A DNA stretch of 41,696 nucleotides, from positions 1 to 41,696 of the forward strand of contig JADJRI010000037.1 in NCBI GenBank assembly GCA_016712275.1. The letters run 5' to 3'. Origin of the DNA: Planctomycetota bacterium (GTDB lineage Bacteria > Planctomycetota > Phycisphaerae > UBA1845 > UTPLA1). The translations under genes and the position numbers were made by a program. Shown one piece after another: positions 33,369 through 40,988 of the stretch. Below the pieces are notes generated by a model. It saw nothing but the letters and a program-made list of their open reading frames with translations. It had not been told where the DNA came from and did not search any database. Numbering within the stretch: position 1 is the stretch's first letter; every line of letters begins with the position of its first letter.

Positions 33369-34504
33369 TGGCAACCAAAATCGAATGGACCGACGAAACG
33401 TGGAACTGCATCACCGGCTGTACGCGCGTCAGTGCCGGGTGCGACCATTGCTATTCGGCCCGCATGACGTACAGATTGGAAGGCATGGGACAGGAGAAAT
33501 ATACCGGGCTGACGGTTTTGAATCCGCGCGGGGAGCGGCATTTCAACGGTGTGGTGCGGTGCCACGATGACGCCTTGACGATTCCGCTGCGATGGAAAAA
33601 GCCGCGCCGCATCTTCGTCAATTCGATGAGCGACACGTTTCATAAGGATGTGCCGTTTGAATTCATCGACCGGATGTTCGCCGTGATGGCGCTGTGTCCG
33701 CAACACACGTTTCAGGTGCTGACCAAGCGGCCGGAACGGATGGCGGAGTATCTGGACGAGGTGTCGAAGGCCGAGGACTGGGACCGGACCCCCAGCGATT
33801 CACCACCCGAGCGGGACATCGGCCGATGGATGTCGGAATCGTATTCGCAACGACGAGACCGAGGCGGAAAACCAAATATCTATGGTCCATTTTCAAACTG
33901 CATCAATGATCCGAAGAAATGGGAATGGTGCAGCGCGTGTCACAATTGGCCACTCCCCAACGTCTGGCTCGGAACCAGCGTCGAAAACCAACAAGCCGCC
34001 GATGAACGAATCCCGCATCTGCTGCGCTGTCCGGCGGCGGTTCGATTCTTGAGCGCAGAGCCGTTATTGGGCCTATTGAGTTCTCTGACGTCACAATGCG
34101 CGGACGCAGTTTCGCAATTAGGCAAGAAAGCGCTGGATGGCATTCACTGGGTCATCGTCGGCGGCGAGTCGGGGCCGGGGTCGCGGCCGTGTAACATTGA
34201 ATGGATCAGGAGCATCATCCAACAGTGCCGCGAAGCTGGCGTGGCGTGTTTCGTGAAGCAGTTAGGGGCGAAGCCGGTTTGCGTCAAGGCTGACTGTCAA
34301 GAATGCGGCGGCAACGGTCTTGATCACCCCGATTACATAAATGGCGAACCTTGTTTTGCTTGCCACGGCACCGGAACAATCGACGCAGAACTTGAGGACG
34401 TTCTAAGGCACCGAATATTGGACCCCAAAGGCGGCGACTGGGACGAATGGCCGGAAGATTTGCGCGTGCGGGAATTCCCGAAAGAGGCGGTGCCGCATGA
34501 ATGA
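33368..34504 (+). CDS. DUF5131 (phage Gp37/Gp68) family protein with zinc insertion
   Basis: The protein starts MATKIEWTDETWNCITGCTR and has a Cys cluster CTRVSAGCDHCY, the iron-sulphur-type motif of the family. Further family marks are GERHFNGVVRCHDD, PRRIFVNSMSDTFHKDVPFE, TFQVLTKRPERM, PNVWLGTSVENQ and IHWVIVGGESGPGSRP. An extra CxxCGG...CxACHGTG module near residues 320-345 resembles a DnaJ-type zinc site and is not in all homologues. DUF5131 proteins are radical-SAM-like and are frequent in phages; the reaction is not known. It is intact and couples to the ASCH-like gene. Confidence 0.88.
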   Translation: MATKIEWTDETWNCITGCTRVSAGCDHCYSARMTYRLEGMGQEKYTGLTVLNPRGERHFNGVVRCHDDALTIPLRWKKPRRIFVNSMSDTFHKDVPFEFIDRMFAVMALCPQHTFQVLTKRPERMAEYLDEVSKAEDWDRTPSDSPPERDIGRWMSESYSQRRDRGGKPNIYGPFSNCINDPKKWEWCSACHNWPLPNVWLGTSVENQQAADERIPHLLRCPAAVRFLSAEPLLGLLSSLTSQCADAVSQLGKKALDGIHWVIVGGESGPGSRPCNIEWIRSIIQQCREAGVACFVKQLGAKPVCVKADCQECGGNGLDHPDYINGEPCFACHGTGTIDAELEDVLRHRILDPKGGDWDEWPEDLRVREFPKEAVPHE

Positions 34505-35140
34505 CACGAAACCCAAAGAGCGACCGATTCTCTTTTCCGGGCCGATGGTGCGGGCGATTCTGGATGGCCGCAAGACGCAGACGCGGCGGGCTATCCAAGA
34601 GAGAGTGTTGGACAGACTGGTATTTGAAAATCATCCGGCATTTTTCATAGACGCAGTGAATTCCTGCACCTTCGGCACCCCCGGCGATCGGCTTTGGGTG
34701 CGGGGACTTTCGCCATATTAAACCAATACGGGGCCAACGCAGACATTAAGCATTCTGGCGGACGTCAACACAAGGTGACGATTCTGTATCGCGCCGCCGA
34801 AGGGCCACGCCACTATCTAGACCCAGATTGCGAAAAGGTTTTACTCGAGGACCGAGAAATTGAGTGGCGTCCATCCATCCACATGCCCCGGTGGGCCTCT
34901 CGCATCACGCTGGAAATCACCGGCGTGCGGGTGGAGCGGTTGCAGGAGATCAGCGAAGCGGATGCACAGAACGAGGGATGGCCGGGTGAAACGGTTGGAA
35001 CAACCATCACGGATTTCAATGCGGATACGCCCCGGTACTGGTATCGCGAGCTGTGGAATGCGATCCACGGCCCCGACGCATGGGATCGAAACGACTGGGT
35101 GTGGGTAGTGGAATTTAAGCGAGTTGAGGTGCCATCATGA
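34497..35140 (+). pseudogene. ASCH-domain-like phage protein (frame-shifted)
   Basis: The first frame reads MNDTKPKERPILFSGPMVRA, ILDGRKTQTRRAIQERVLDR and GTPGDRLWVR, the usual opening of phage ASCH-like proteins. At the CGGGGAC run (34,701-34,706) the frame changes; with one base added it goes on TFAILNQYGANADIKHSG, EIEWRPSIHMPRWASRITLE, ITGVRVERLQEISEADAQNE and RELWNAIHGPDAW. The total is about 214 residues, the normal length. ASCH domains bind RNA or modified nucleotides. It overlaps the next gene as ATGA. Confidence 0.75.
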
Positions 35141-35403
35141 CCCGTGAGGAATATGACGAGGCGATCAATGTGATTCGGACTATGGCTATGCTCTCATCCG
35201 CGATTGACTGGCGGGCGTGCATGGATGCCGCCACGCGGGCGGATGCGATTGGACCGATTCTCGACCCGACACTGTACCACAAAGCGATGGACACACACGA
35301 ACTCATCAAACGCGGCCTGCGGGCGGCGCTGAACTTCGAGACTGAAATGCGGGCCATTGAGCGGGTGTTTCAGGAGAACAGGAAGGCGGTTCCGCATGGG
35401 TGA
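35137..35403 (+). CDS. Hypothetical protein
   Basis: ATG 35,137 overlaps the ASCH-like stop. The 88-residue helical protein reads MTREEYDEAINVIRTMAMLS, AIDWRACMDAATRADAIGPI and THELIKRGLRAALNFETEMR. No domain recognised. Its last codons overlap the DUF1643 start. Confidence 0.6.
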   Translation: MTREEYDEAINVIRTMAMLSSAIDWRACMDAATRADAIGPILDPTLYHKAMDTHELIKRGLRAALNFETEMRAIERVFQENRKAVPHG

Positions 35404-35920
35404 CCTCTTCACAAAATCAGGCGCGCACTTCAGCCCCTGTCGGACCTATCGCTACGCGCTGTGGCGGGAATGGGATGATGCGTTGCCGCCCGTCGCTTTC
35501 ATCGGTCTCAATCCGTCGACGGCCGATGAGACGGCGGATGATCCGACGATCAAGAAGTGTTTGGCCTTTGCGCGGGAATGGGATCGCGGCAGCCTCATCA
35601 TGCTCAATCTCTTCGCCTATCGGGCCACGGACCCCGACGATATGAAGCGGGCGCAGAATCCGGTTGGGCCGAGTAATGATGACGTGATTCAGATGATCGC
35701 CGGGATGATGAAGGACATTATTCTGATTGCCGCATGGGGCAATGACGGCATCCATCTCGGCCGGGCGGCGGCGGTCTGCACCCTGCCGATGTACGGCTAT
35801 GACAACAGAACCATCGGCGATGTGCTGAAGTGCATTCGCGTGAATCACACCGGCCAGCCGGCCCACCCGCTGTATCTTCCGGGCCGCCTGATGCCGATCG
35901 ATTTTCGAATGCCGGTGTGA
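35396..35920 (+). CDS. DUF1643 family protein
   Basis: From ATG 35,396 (MGDLFTKSGAHFSPCRTYRY) the protein shows the complete DUF1643 signature: VAFIGLNPSTADETADDPTI, KKCLAFAREWDRGSLIMLNL, FAYRATDPDDMKRAQNPVGP and LIAAWGNDG. Length is 174 residues. The family is widespread in phages and looks distantly related to uracil-DNA-glycosylase-like folds (weak inference). Its place beside DUF5131, ASCH and a methylase supports a role with modified nucleotides. Confidence 0.88.
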   Translation: MGDLFTKSGAHFSPCRTYRYALWREWDDALPPVAFIGLNPSTADETADDPTIKKCLAFAREWDRGSLIMLNLFAYRATDPDDMKRAQNPVGPSNDDVIQMIAGMMKDIILIAAWGNDGIHLGRAAAVCTLPMYGYDNRTIGDVLKCIRVNHTGQPAHPLYLPGRLMPIDFRMPV

Positions 35921-35939
35921 ATGAGGAAGGCGGGAGAGT

Positions 35940-36206
35940 ATGAGCCCAATGGAAAAAGCCAGTGAAGCAAAGACCCGGCTTGCGCACAAGGCGTCTGCGC
36001 CGGGCAACACTATTTTTGTGTGCCGCGTTCGCGAGCTGCGCAACGAACTGAACCTGAGCCTGCGTGAGGTGGCTCTTATTCTCCATATGTCGGCGGCCAA
36101 CATTCACCGAATTGAGCGCGGCAGTGACGTTCCACTCTCAACCGCCCGAAGAATCGCAGCGGCCTTCGGAAAAACCGTGGACGAAATCTGGAGTGACAAG
36201 CCATGA
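35940..36206 (+). CDS. XRE-family helix-turn-helix regulator
   Basis: The 88-residue protein contains VRELRNELNLSLREVALILH, MSAANIHRIERGSDVPLSTA and RRIAAAFGKTVDEIWSD, a complete HTH_3 domain. The start ATG 35,940 follows GGCGGGAGAGT. The TGA overlaps the next ATG. It may regulate the downstream exported-protein and ATPase genes. Confidence 0.88.
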   Translation: MSPMEKASEAKTRLAHKASAPGNTIFVCRVRELRNELNLSLREVALILHMSAANIHRIERGSDVPLSTARRIAAAFGKTVDEIWSDKP

Positions 36207-37429
36207 ACCTCAAACTCTTCATCGCCGCGCTGCTCTTCTCCGCACCATTTTGCCGGGATCAGGAAAATGGTACCGAGGAGGCGCTGGTCGCCGATCTGCT
36301 GGCTGGCAAAACGGCCGCCGACTTGAACCGCGACGGCGCGACCGATGGGCGGGATGTGGCGGTCTGGGTGGACCGCGAAACCATACGCACCCGTGGCATC
36401 TATGACGGCGCGGCGCTCGCGAACGCCCGGCGACATTCGCGGCGTGGCGAATATGTCATCGGTTTGGAAGCGGCTTGTAAGTCGCGAGCGAAACGACATG
36501 CCGCCGATGCCGCGACGACCGACATCAAACGGCTCATCCAGACCGCCGTCTATATCTCCGCCTATGACCACCTCTCCGGCGATCGCCGGTATCGACCGGC
36601 CCTCGCGACCATCTGCGACAGCCTCGCGGCACGCCTCCCCGCAGCAACGGCGATGAGCCGTGACGAGATGCACAACTATATGCAGTGGCAGATTCCCGAA
36701 CTGTGCCGGGCAGCATCCCTGTCAACGCCGGCGCGGGACCGGCTGTATCCGCTCCTGGTCCGACTGCTGGATGAGATCAAGGCCGGGACGCTGAAGGAAA
36801 CCAACATCGGCGTAGGTCTGCGCAATCGCGTCTGGCTGCAGCGCGTGGTCGGCGAGCCGTGCGACCCAATGGCCGACTATGGCAAGTCTGTTGGCGGTCG
36901 GCACATTCTCGCGTGGCTCGACGACTATGGCTTGCCGACATGGGATGTGGCAAGCCCGAAATACTGGGCTGAAACATCCCGACCAGCAATCATCGCGGCG
37001 TTGTGGCTCTGTATCGATAACATGACCGAACATGAACAACGGAAGTTTTGGGCATTCTACTTTTTGCCGATCCGCATCTGCGTCAACGGCGTGACACCCC
37101 TCGTCGGGGAAGATTCCATAAAGCGCTATCCATCGGGCGTTTTTTACGGCGGGCTGGGTCCACGTGACTGGCCTGGCGCGGACAATGCGAGCGCATGGGC
37201 GCGGCAACAGATGGCGAAGCGGGTGTCGTTAACCTTCGATGACCTGACCATGCCGGAGGCTCAAGCGAATGTTCCTCTGCCGGACATAGCCACCGGCGAC
37301 CGCGACCTGGGGCGGATTGCGATCACGGAGATCGAGGCGGGGTGGCGCGTGGAATACAAGGCCGACGGCGTGGCGATCAACGGCGGGCATACGTTTGGAC
37401 GGGCGATGGAGATTGAGGTGAAGCGGTGA
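36203..37429 (+). CDS. Exported protein of unknown function with a dockerin-like repeat
   Basis: The 408-residue protein starts with a signal peptide (MNLKLFIAALLFSAPFC). A calcium-binding-type repeat ADLNRDGATDGRDVAVWVDR follows at residues 39-58. The main part is helical (DIKRLIQTAVYISAYDHLSG, PLLVRLLDEIKAGTLKETNI) and ends in a beta-rich segment (GRIAITEIEAGWRVEYKADG). I do not recognise a family. An exported protein inside an otherwise cytoplasmic replication and modification operon is odd. Candidates are a surface or exclusion factor, or a structural protein too divergent to recognise. The gene is intact and coupled on both sides. Confidence 0.65.
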   Translation: MNLKLFIAALLFSAPFCRDQENGTEEALVADLLAGKTAADLNRDGATDGRDVAVWVDRETIRTRGIYDGAALANARRHSRRGEYVIGLEAACKSRAKRHAADAATTDIKRLIQTAVYISAYDHLSGDRRYRPALATICDSLAARLPAATAMSRDEMHNYMQWQIPELCRAASLSTPARDRLYPLLVRLLDEIKAGTLKETNIGVGLRNRVWLQRVVGEPCDPMADYGKSVGGRHILAWLDDYGLPTWDVASPKYWAETSRPAIIAALWLCIDNMTEHEQRKFWAFYFLPIRICVNGVTPLVGEDSIKRYPSGVFYGGLGPRDWPGADNASAWARQQMAKRVSLTFDDLTMPEAQANVPLPDIATGDRDLGRIAITEIEAGWRVEYKADGVAINGGHTFGRAMEIEVKR

Positions 37430-37641
37430 ACCGGCGAATGCTCACACTGCGAAAGAACGGGCACCTGTGGATATTCGCCTACAGCGACGAAGTGCGGGCC
37501 GAGATCATCGGCGAATTCTCGCGGCTGGCAGCGGATCCGGACATCGACTTCGACTGGATCGATGCAGCACGATTGAGCTTCATGATCGGCCGGGAATTGG
37601 AAATTGAAATCAGTCAACTCGTAAACGAGAACAACGAATGA
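37426..37641 (+). CDS. Small hypothetical protein
   Basis: GTG 37,426 overlaps the stop of the exported-protein gene and the TGA overlaps the ATPase start. The 71-residue protein reads MNRRMLTLRKNGHLWIFAYS, DEVRAEIIGEFSRLAADPDI and RLSFMIGRELEIEISQLV. The tight coupling suggests that it belongs with the ATPase. Confidence 0.6.
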   Translation: MNRRMLTLRKNGHLWIFAYSDEVRAEIIGEFSRLAADPDIDFDWIDAARLSFMIGRELEIEISQLVNENNE

Positions 37642-38693
37642 AACTCAACATCGGCCAAACTGAATCAGGCAAATCCTTCACCCTACCATCGGACGCATCG
37701 ACGCAGGCAATCTCCCTGCTCGGTCGCAGAGGTTCGGGCAAGACCAATACGGCCACGGTCATCGTCGAAGAGCTGTTGAAGGCCAATGTCCGCGTCATCA
37801 TCCTCGATCCCATGTCGATCTGGTACGGACTGCGGTCCAGCTCGGACGGTAAACGCGATGGATTCCCGATCGCAATCCTGGGCGGCGAACACGGCGACAT
37901 TCCGCTCGAAGCTCACGGCGGCCGTCACGTCGCGGAATTCGTTGTCCGGGAGAACATATCGGCCGTCATCGACGTGTTCGAATTCGGCGAAAACGACAAG
38001 CGTCGATTTGTGGCGGACTTCTGCGAGACGTTTTACAAGCAAAACCGTACCGCCATGATGCTGGTTGTCGAGGAAGCGGACGAGTTCGCCCCTCAGGGCA
38101 ACCTGCTCGGCAAGGACGCCCCCCGCTGTCTCGGTGCCATGCAGAATATCGTCCGTCGTGGCCGATCCCGCGGTATCGGCTGCATGCTCATCACCCAGCG
38201 TTCGGCGGCGATCGCAAAGGATGTCCTGACGCAAACCGAGTGCCTGTTCGCCATGCAGACGACGGCGCCGCACGACCTCAAGGCCATCGAGGCTTGGCTC
38301 TCGTATCACGTCGACAAGGCAACGGCCAATTCAGCCATCGCGGACTTGCCGAAATTCCAGCGCGGCGAGGCGTGGGTGTCGTCCCCGGGCTGGCTGGGCG
38401 ATCTCATTCGCGTGCAGGTTCGCAAGCGCGAAACGTTCGATTCATCGGCAACACCCAAGCCCGGCGAGACGAAGGCTCAGCCGAAAACGCTGGCCGAAGT
38501 GGACCTGTCGAAGCTGGCCACCGGCATGAAGGACGCGGTCGAGCAGGCCAAGGCCAACGACCCGAAGGAACTCAAACGCCGCATCGCCGATCTCGAGCGC
38601 CAGCTCTCGGCGAAGCCTGCAATACCAACAGATCCCAACACCCTTAAAAAGGCCGTGGAGTCGGCCATGGCCAAGCCCAGTCCGAATTCATAA
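37638..38693 (+). CDS. HerA/FtsK-type P-loop ATPase (DUF87-like)
   Basis: The 351-residue ATPase has Walker A GRRGSGKTN (residues 29-37), Walker B MLVVEEADEFAPQ (about 135-147), the Gln/Arg region NIVRRGRSRGIGCMLITQRS, and a C-terminal charged helix (AEVDLSKLATGMKDAVEQAK). It is short for HerA and lacks the N-terminal HAS barrel. Related hexameric ATPases pump DNA, in conjugation, end resection or defence. No NurA, SIR2 or relaxase gene is nearby. The following winged-helix protein matches the C-terminal domain seen in longer homologues, so the pair probably forms one machine. Confidence 0.85.
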   Translation: MKLNIGQTESGKSFTLPSDASTQAISLLGRRGSGKTNTATVIVEELLKANVRVIILDPMSIWYGLRSSSDGKRDGFPIAILGGEHGDIPLEAHGGRHVAEFVVRENISAVIDVFEFGENDKRRFVADFCETFYKQNRTAMMLVVEEADEFAPQGNLLGKDAPRCLGAMQNIVRRGRSRGIGCMLITQRSAAIAKDVLTQTECLFAMQTTAPHDLKAIEAWLSYHVDKATANSAIADLPKFQRGEAWVSSPGWLGDLIRVQVRKRETFDSSATPKPGETKAQPKTLAEVDLSKLATGMKDAVEQAKANDPKELKRRIADLERQLSAKPAIPTDPNTLKKAVESAMAKPSPNS

Positions 38694-38752
38694 AGCAGCA
38701 GCGAACACGAGAAGCACAACTTCACTCTGCCATTACGACCCTGCAACGGCGA

Positions 38753-39406
38753 ATGACCAAGGCTCGTGAATCTCTGGACCTGAACGGATTCGATTTGCCG
38801 GGCGACCTCAAGACAGACGAAGCCCTTGCCTCGATGGTTCGAGCGGTTGCGACTGCCCACGGCGTGCCGGCCTCACAGCCAGTGGCGGCGAGCGTGAATC
38901 GCGGCGGCGGAAGGCGGGACACACTTGCAATTCCCGCAACCGACGACGAACTCAATGCCTACCAGCGTAGCCTCTTGGCTGTATTGCTCGATCGTTCCCC
39001 TGTGCCCACTTCTCGTAGCCAGATCGCCACGCTCGCAGGAAAGTCGATCAAGTCTTCGGCGTTCAATCCAAACCTCAACGCACTCGTGAACAGCGGTTAC
39101 GCACAAGAAAGCACGCGGGGCTACCAGGCAACAGAAAAAGCCGTGGCTGAGATGGGTGACTACAGGCCGGCGCCGCAATCTGGCGAAGCAGCCGTACAAC
39201 ATTGGCTCAGAAAACTTCCAACATACGAAGCGAGATTATTCAGGACTTTCATCGATGGGCCGCACACAAAGGCATCACTTGCCGAAGCAGCCGAATGCTC
39301 ACTAACGTCAAGCGCCTTCAACCCAGCGCTTCGCAATCTGGTCGACCTTGGTTTGGTCTTTGAATCCGATGGCGGGTTGTATTCGTTGGCGGACCATTTG
39401 CGATGA
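38753..39406 (+). CDS. Tandem winged-helix protein, partner of the ATPase
   Basis: The 217-residue protein has two similar winged-helix units: LLDRSPVPTSRSQIATLAGK with SSAFNPNLNALVNSGYAQES, and FIDGPHTKASLAEAAECSLT with SSAFNPALRNLVDLGLVFES. Such repeats form the C-terminal region of some phage DUF87 ATPases. The gene starts 60 bases after the ATPase stop, and the N-terminal 60 residues look like a linker. It would give DNA binding to the ATPase complex (inference). The stop overlaps the excisionase-like start. Confidence 0.7.
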   Translation: MTKARESLDLNGFDLPGDLKTDEALASMVRAVATAHGVPASQPVAASVNRGGGRRDTLAIPATDDELNAYQRSLLAVLLDRSPVPTSRSQIATLAGKSIKSSAFNPNLNALVNSGYAQESTRGYQATEKAVAEMGDYRPAPQSGEAAVQHWLRKLPTYEARLFRTFIDGPHTKASLAEAAECSLTSSAFNPALRNLVDLGLVFESDGGLYSLADHLR

Positions 39407-39744
39407 ACCTGAACCCACCAACCATCCCGGGTGACCTCCCCCGCTTGCTGCCCGTCGCCGACGTATGCCGCCACCTGAACTGTGGGCAGGCGAAAGTCTA
39501 TAAGCTGATTCACGGCCGCAAACTCAAATTCATCCGGCTCGATTTTGGCGAATCAAGACAATCATCTAAGAAGCGCGGCGGCTCTTTCCGGATTTTCCCC
39601 GAGTCCGTCGCTTCGCTGTTGGGGATCGATCCGTCTCGCATTCGCCCGAAGCGTTCTGTTTCGAAGCGAGAGCTTGAGCGTCGAGACCGGCTTGCACGAC
39701 AGAGCCTACGGATCCCAGTTCCCGCAAAACACGCTCTGACCTGA
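39403..39744 (+). CDS. Excisionase-like (HTH_17/MerR-type) protein
   Basis: ATG 39,403 overlaps the preceding stop. The 113-residue protein reads LLPVADVCRHLNCGQAKVYK, LIHGRKLKFIRLDFGESRQS and RGGSFRIFPESVASLLG, the helix-turn-helix and wing of excisionase-type proteins. Its last 60 residues are basic and overlap the 3' end of the integrase gene on the other strand by 179 bases. It probably directs excision by the adjacent integrase. Confidence 0.75.
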   Translation: MNLNPPTIPGDLPRLLPVADVCRHLNCGQAKVYKLIHGRKLKFIRLDFGESRQSSKKRGGSFRIFPESVASLLGIDPSRIRPKRSVSKRELERRDRLARQSLRIPVPAKHALT

Positions 39745-40552
39745 CCTCCGCATAGCATCGCGTGGTTGAGAGGCTTGTGTGCCCCATCGCCTGGCTCACC
39801 ACTTCCAACGGCACCCCTTTATCGACGCTGGATTGTGCCCATGTGTGTCTAAGAGCATACGGGTATGTTCCGCGCCTGCTGAGTATGTGCCGCAACCCAT
39901 CGCGAGAATACGGCTTTCCGAGCCTGCTAACAAAAACGTACTGAGTCGCCGCACATTTGTGAGGCTTCATCGACTCGAGCAGCTCGAAAGCGCCACTCGT
40001 GAGATAGATCGTCCGCGGCTTCCCCGTGCGCTCGCCGGTCTTGTGTCGATCAGTTTGAAGCAATGCGATCGACTGGTGAATCTTGACATCTCCCCATCGC
40101 AGGAGACGGGCCTCTCCCGGTCTACATCCTGTTTCCAAGCAAAACCGCACAAGCCGAGCAGCTCGGCCTGTACGATCGTTCGATTCGAGATTTCGAACAA
40201 GGGCGCCGACATCTGCCGGCGAAATGTCTTGCGGCTTGTAACTGGCCTTGGGAAGCGATGGGCGAATCGGCTTAACATCAACCCAACCATTGTCGGTCCC
40301 CCATTCCCAAGCTCGCTTGGCGGCAAAGACATAATGTCGAGTTGTCCAAGGCGACCATTCATTGGCAGCACAGAACTTGGCAAAGCATTTCAGATTGTCC
40401 GGTGACAAATCTTCAACCTCTACCAGGCCAATTGAATCGCAGAAGCTAATCCACTTGTACAAGTTGTCACGTCGCCACCTTGCCGCGCGTGGCCAAACTT
40501 TCAACTCAGCAGTCGAATAGAATCCATGCGCTTTCAGCCAGGCGTTAACCAA
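39566..40552 (-). CDS. Tyrosine recombinase / integrase (main part)
   Basis: The core-binding domain (DNLYKWISFCDSIGLVEVED) is followed by the catalytic domain with ETGCRPGEARLLRW (Arg I), the region RHKTGERTGKPRTIYL (Lys), YPYALRHTWAQ (Arg II, with Tyr in the usual first His place), MGHTSLSTTRCYAEV (His/Gly and the nucleophile Tyr). The start TTG 40,552 is internal: the frame continues upstream as EPLTITELVNAW. The C-terminal 60 residues are basic and unconserved. It would integrate the element at an attachment site that I could not find. Confidence 0.88.
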   Translation of the reverse strand: MVNAWLKAHGFYSTAELKVWPRAARWRRDNLYKWISFCDSIGLVEVEDLSPDNLKCFAKFCAANEWSPWTTRHYVFAAKRAWEWGTDNGWVDVKPIRPSLPKASYKPQDISPADVGALVRNLESNDRTGRAARLVRFCLETGCRPGEARLLRWGDVKIHQSIALLQTDRHKTGERTGKPRTIYLTSGAFELLESMKPHKCAATQYVFVSRLGKPYSRDGLRHILSRRGTYPYALRHTWAQSSVDKGVPLEVVSQAMGHTSLSTTRCYAEVRSERVLRELGSVGSVVQAGLDAQALASKQNASGECETDRSPTAKRRTRGKSGKSRRAS

Positions 40553-40601
40553 TTCGGTGATGGTAAGAGGCTCCCCGTCCGGCTCCGGCGGTCGACCCTC
40601 G

Positions 40602-40749
40602 AGCTCTTGTACAGCTCAACAAATCGCGCGAACACATCACCGTAGTTTGAGTGTTTCCCGCCAATGATGTGTGTCTTGCCGTGGATTCGGGTTCGCCAGC
40701 GTTCGTTCGTGGCATCCCAACAAGGCTTCGGTTCATGCGGTACTTGGGT
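40602..40749 (-). pseudogene. Integrase N-terminal part (frame-shifted)
   Basis: In another frame, bases upstream of the integrase encode TQVPHEPKPCWDATNERWRT, RIHGKTHIIGGKHSNYGDVF and ARFVELYKS, the arm-binding domain typical of planctomycete integrases. Adding one base near 40,601-40,606 joins it to LEGRPPEPDGEPLTITE of the main part. A TGA at 40,752-40,750 precedes it; in the same frame a further upstream ATG 40,794 (MRMEFNSGLAVRLA) may be the true start. Confidence 0.65.
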
Positions 40750-40988
40750 TCACGCAAGTCGCACCGCAAGCCCACTATTAAATTCCATCCGCATGGCCGT
40801 GTCAAACTTTCGTGTTTTCGCCGAAAGTCATGAGAATGATGCCGGAATGACAGTCGCATTGCGGCCGGACTCACTCTTTCCCATGCACATGCGAAACTCA
40901 ATAAGTTCGATTCACACGGGCGAACACTCTGATCTACACAGACGGACAATTCGCGACTTGGCCACGATCCGATAGAATCGCCGTCGCA
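40750..40988. other. Region between integrase and host methyltransferase
   Basis: Apart from a possible integrase start at 40,794, no gene is seen. This is where the right attachment site should lie. I compared it by eye with 15,286-15,360 and found no shared direct repeat of ten bases or more. No tRNA fold was recognised. Confidence 0.4.

Noticed and set aside
40900..40960. T-loop-like TTCGATTC suggesting a tRNA 3' end
   Set aside because: The flanking bases do not pair as a T stem or acceptor stem.
15286..40988. Attachment-site direct repeats flanking the element
   Set aside because: Comparison by eye of both flanks found no shared direct repeat of ten bases or more, and no tRNA gene is recognisable at either end.
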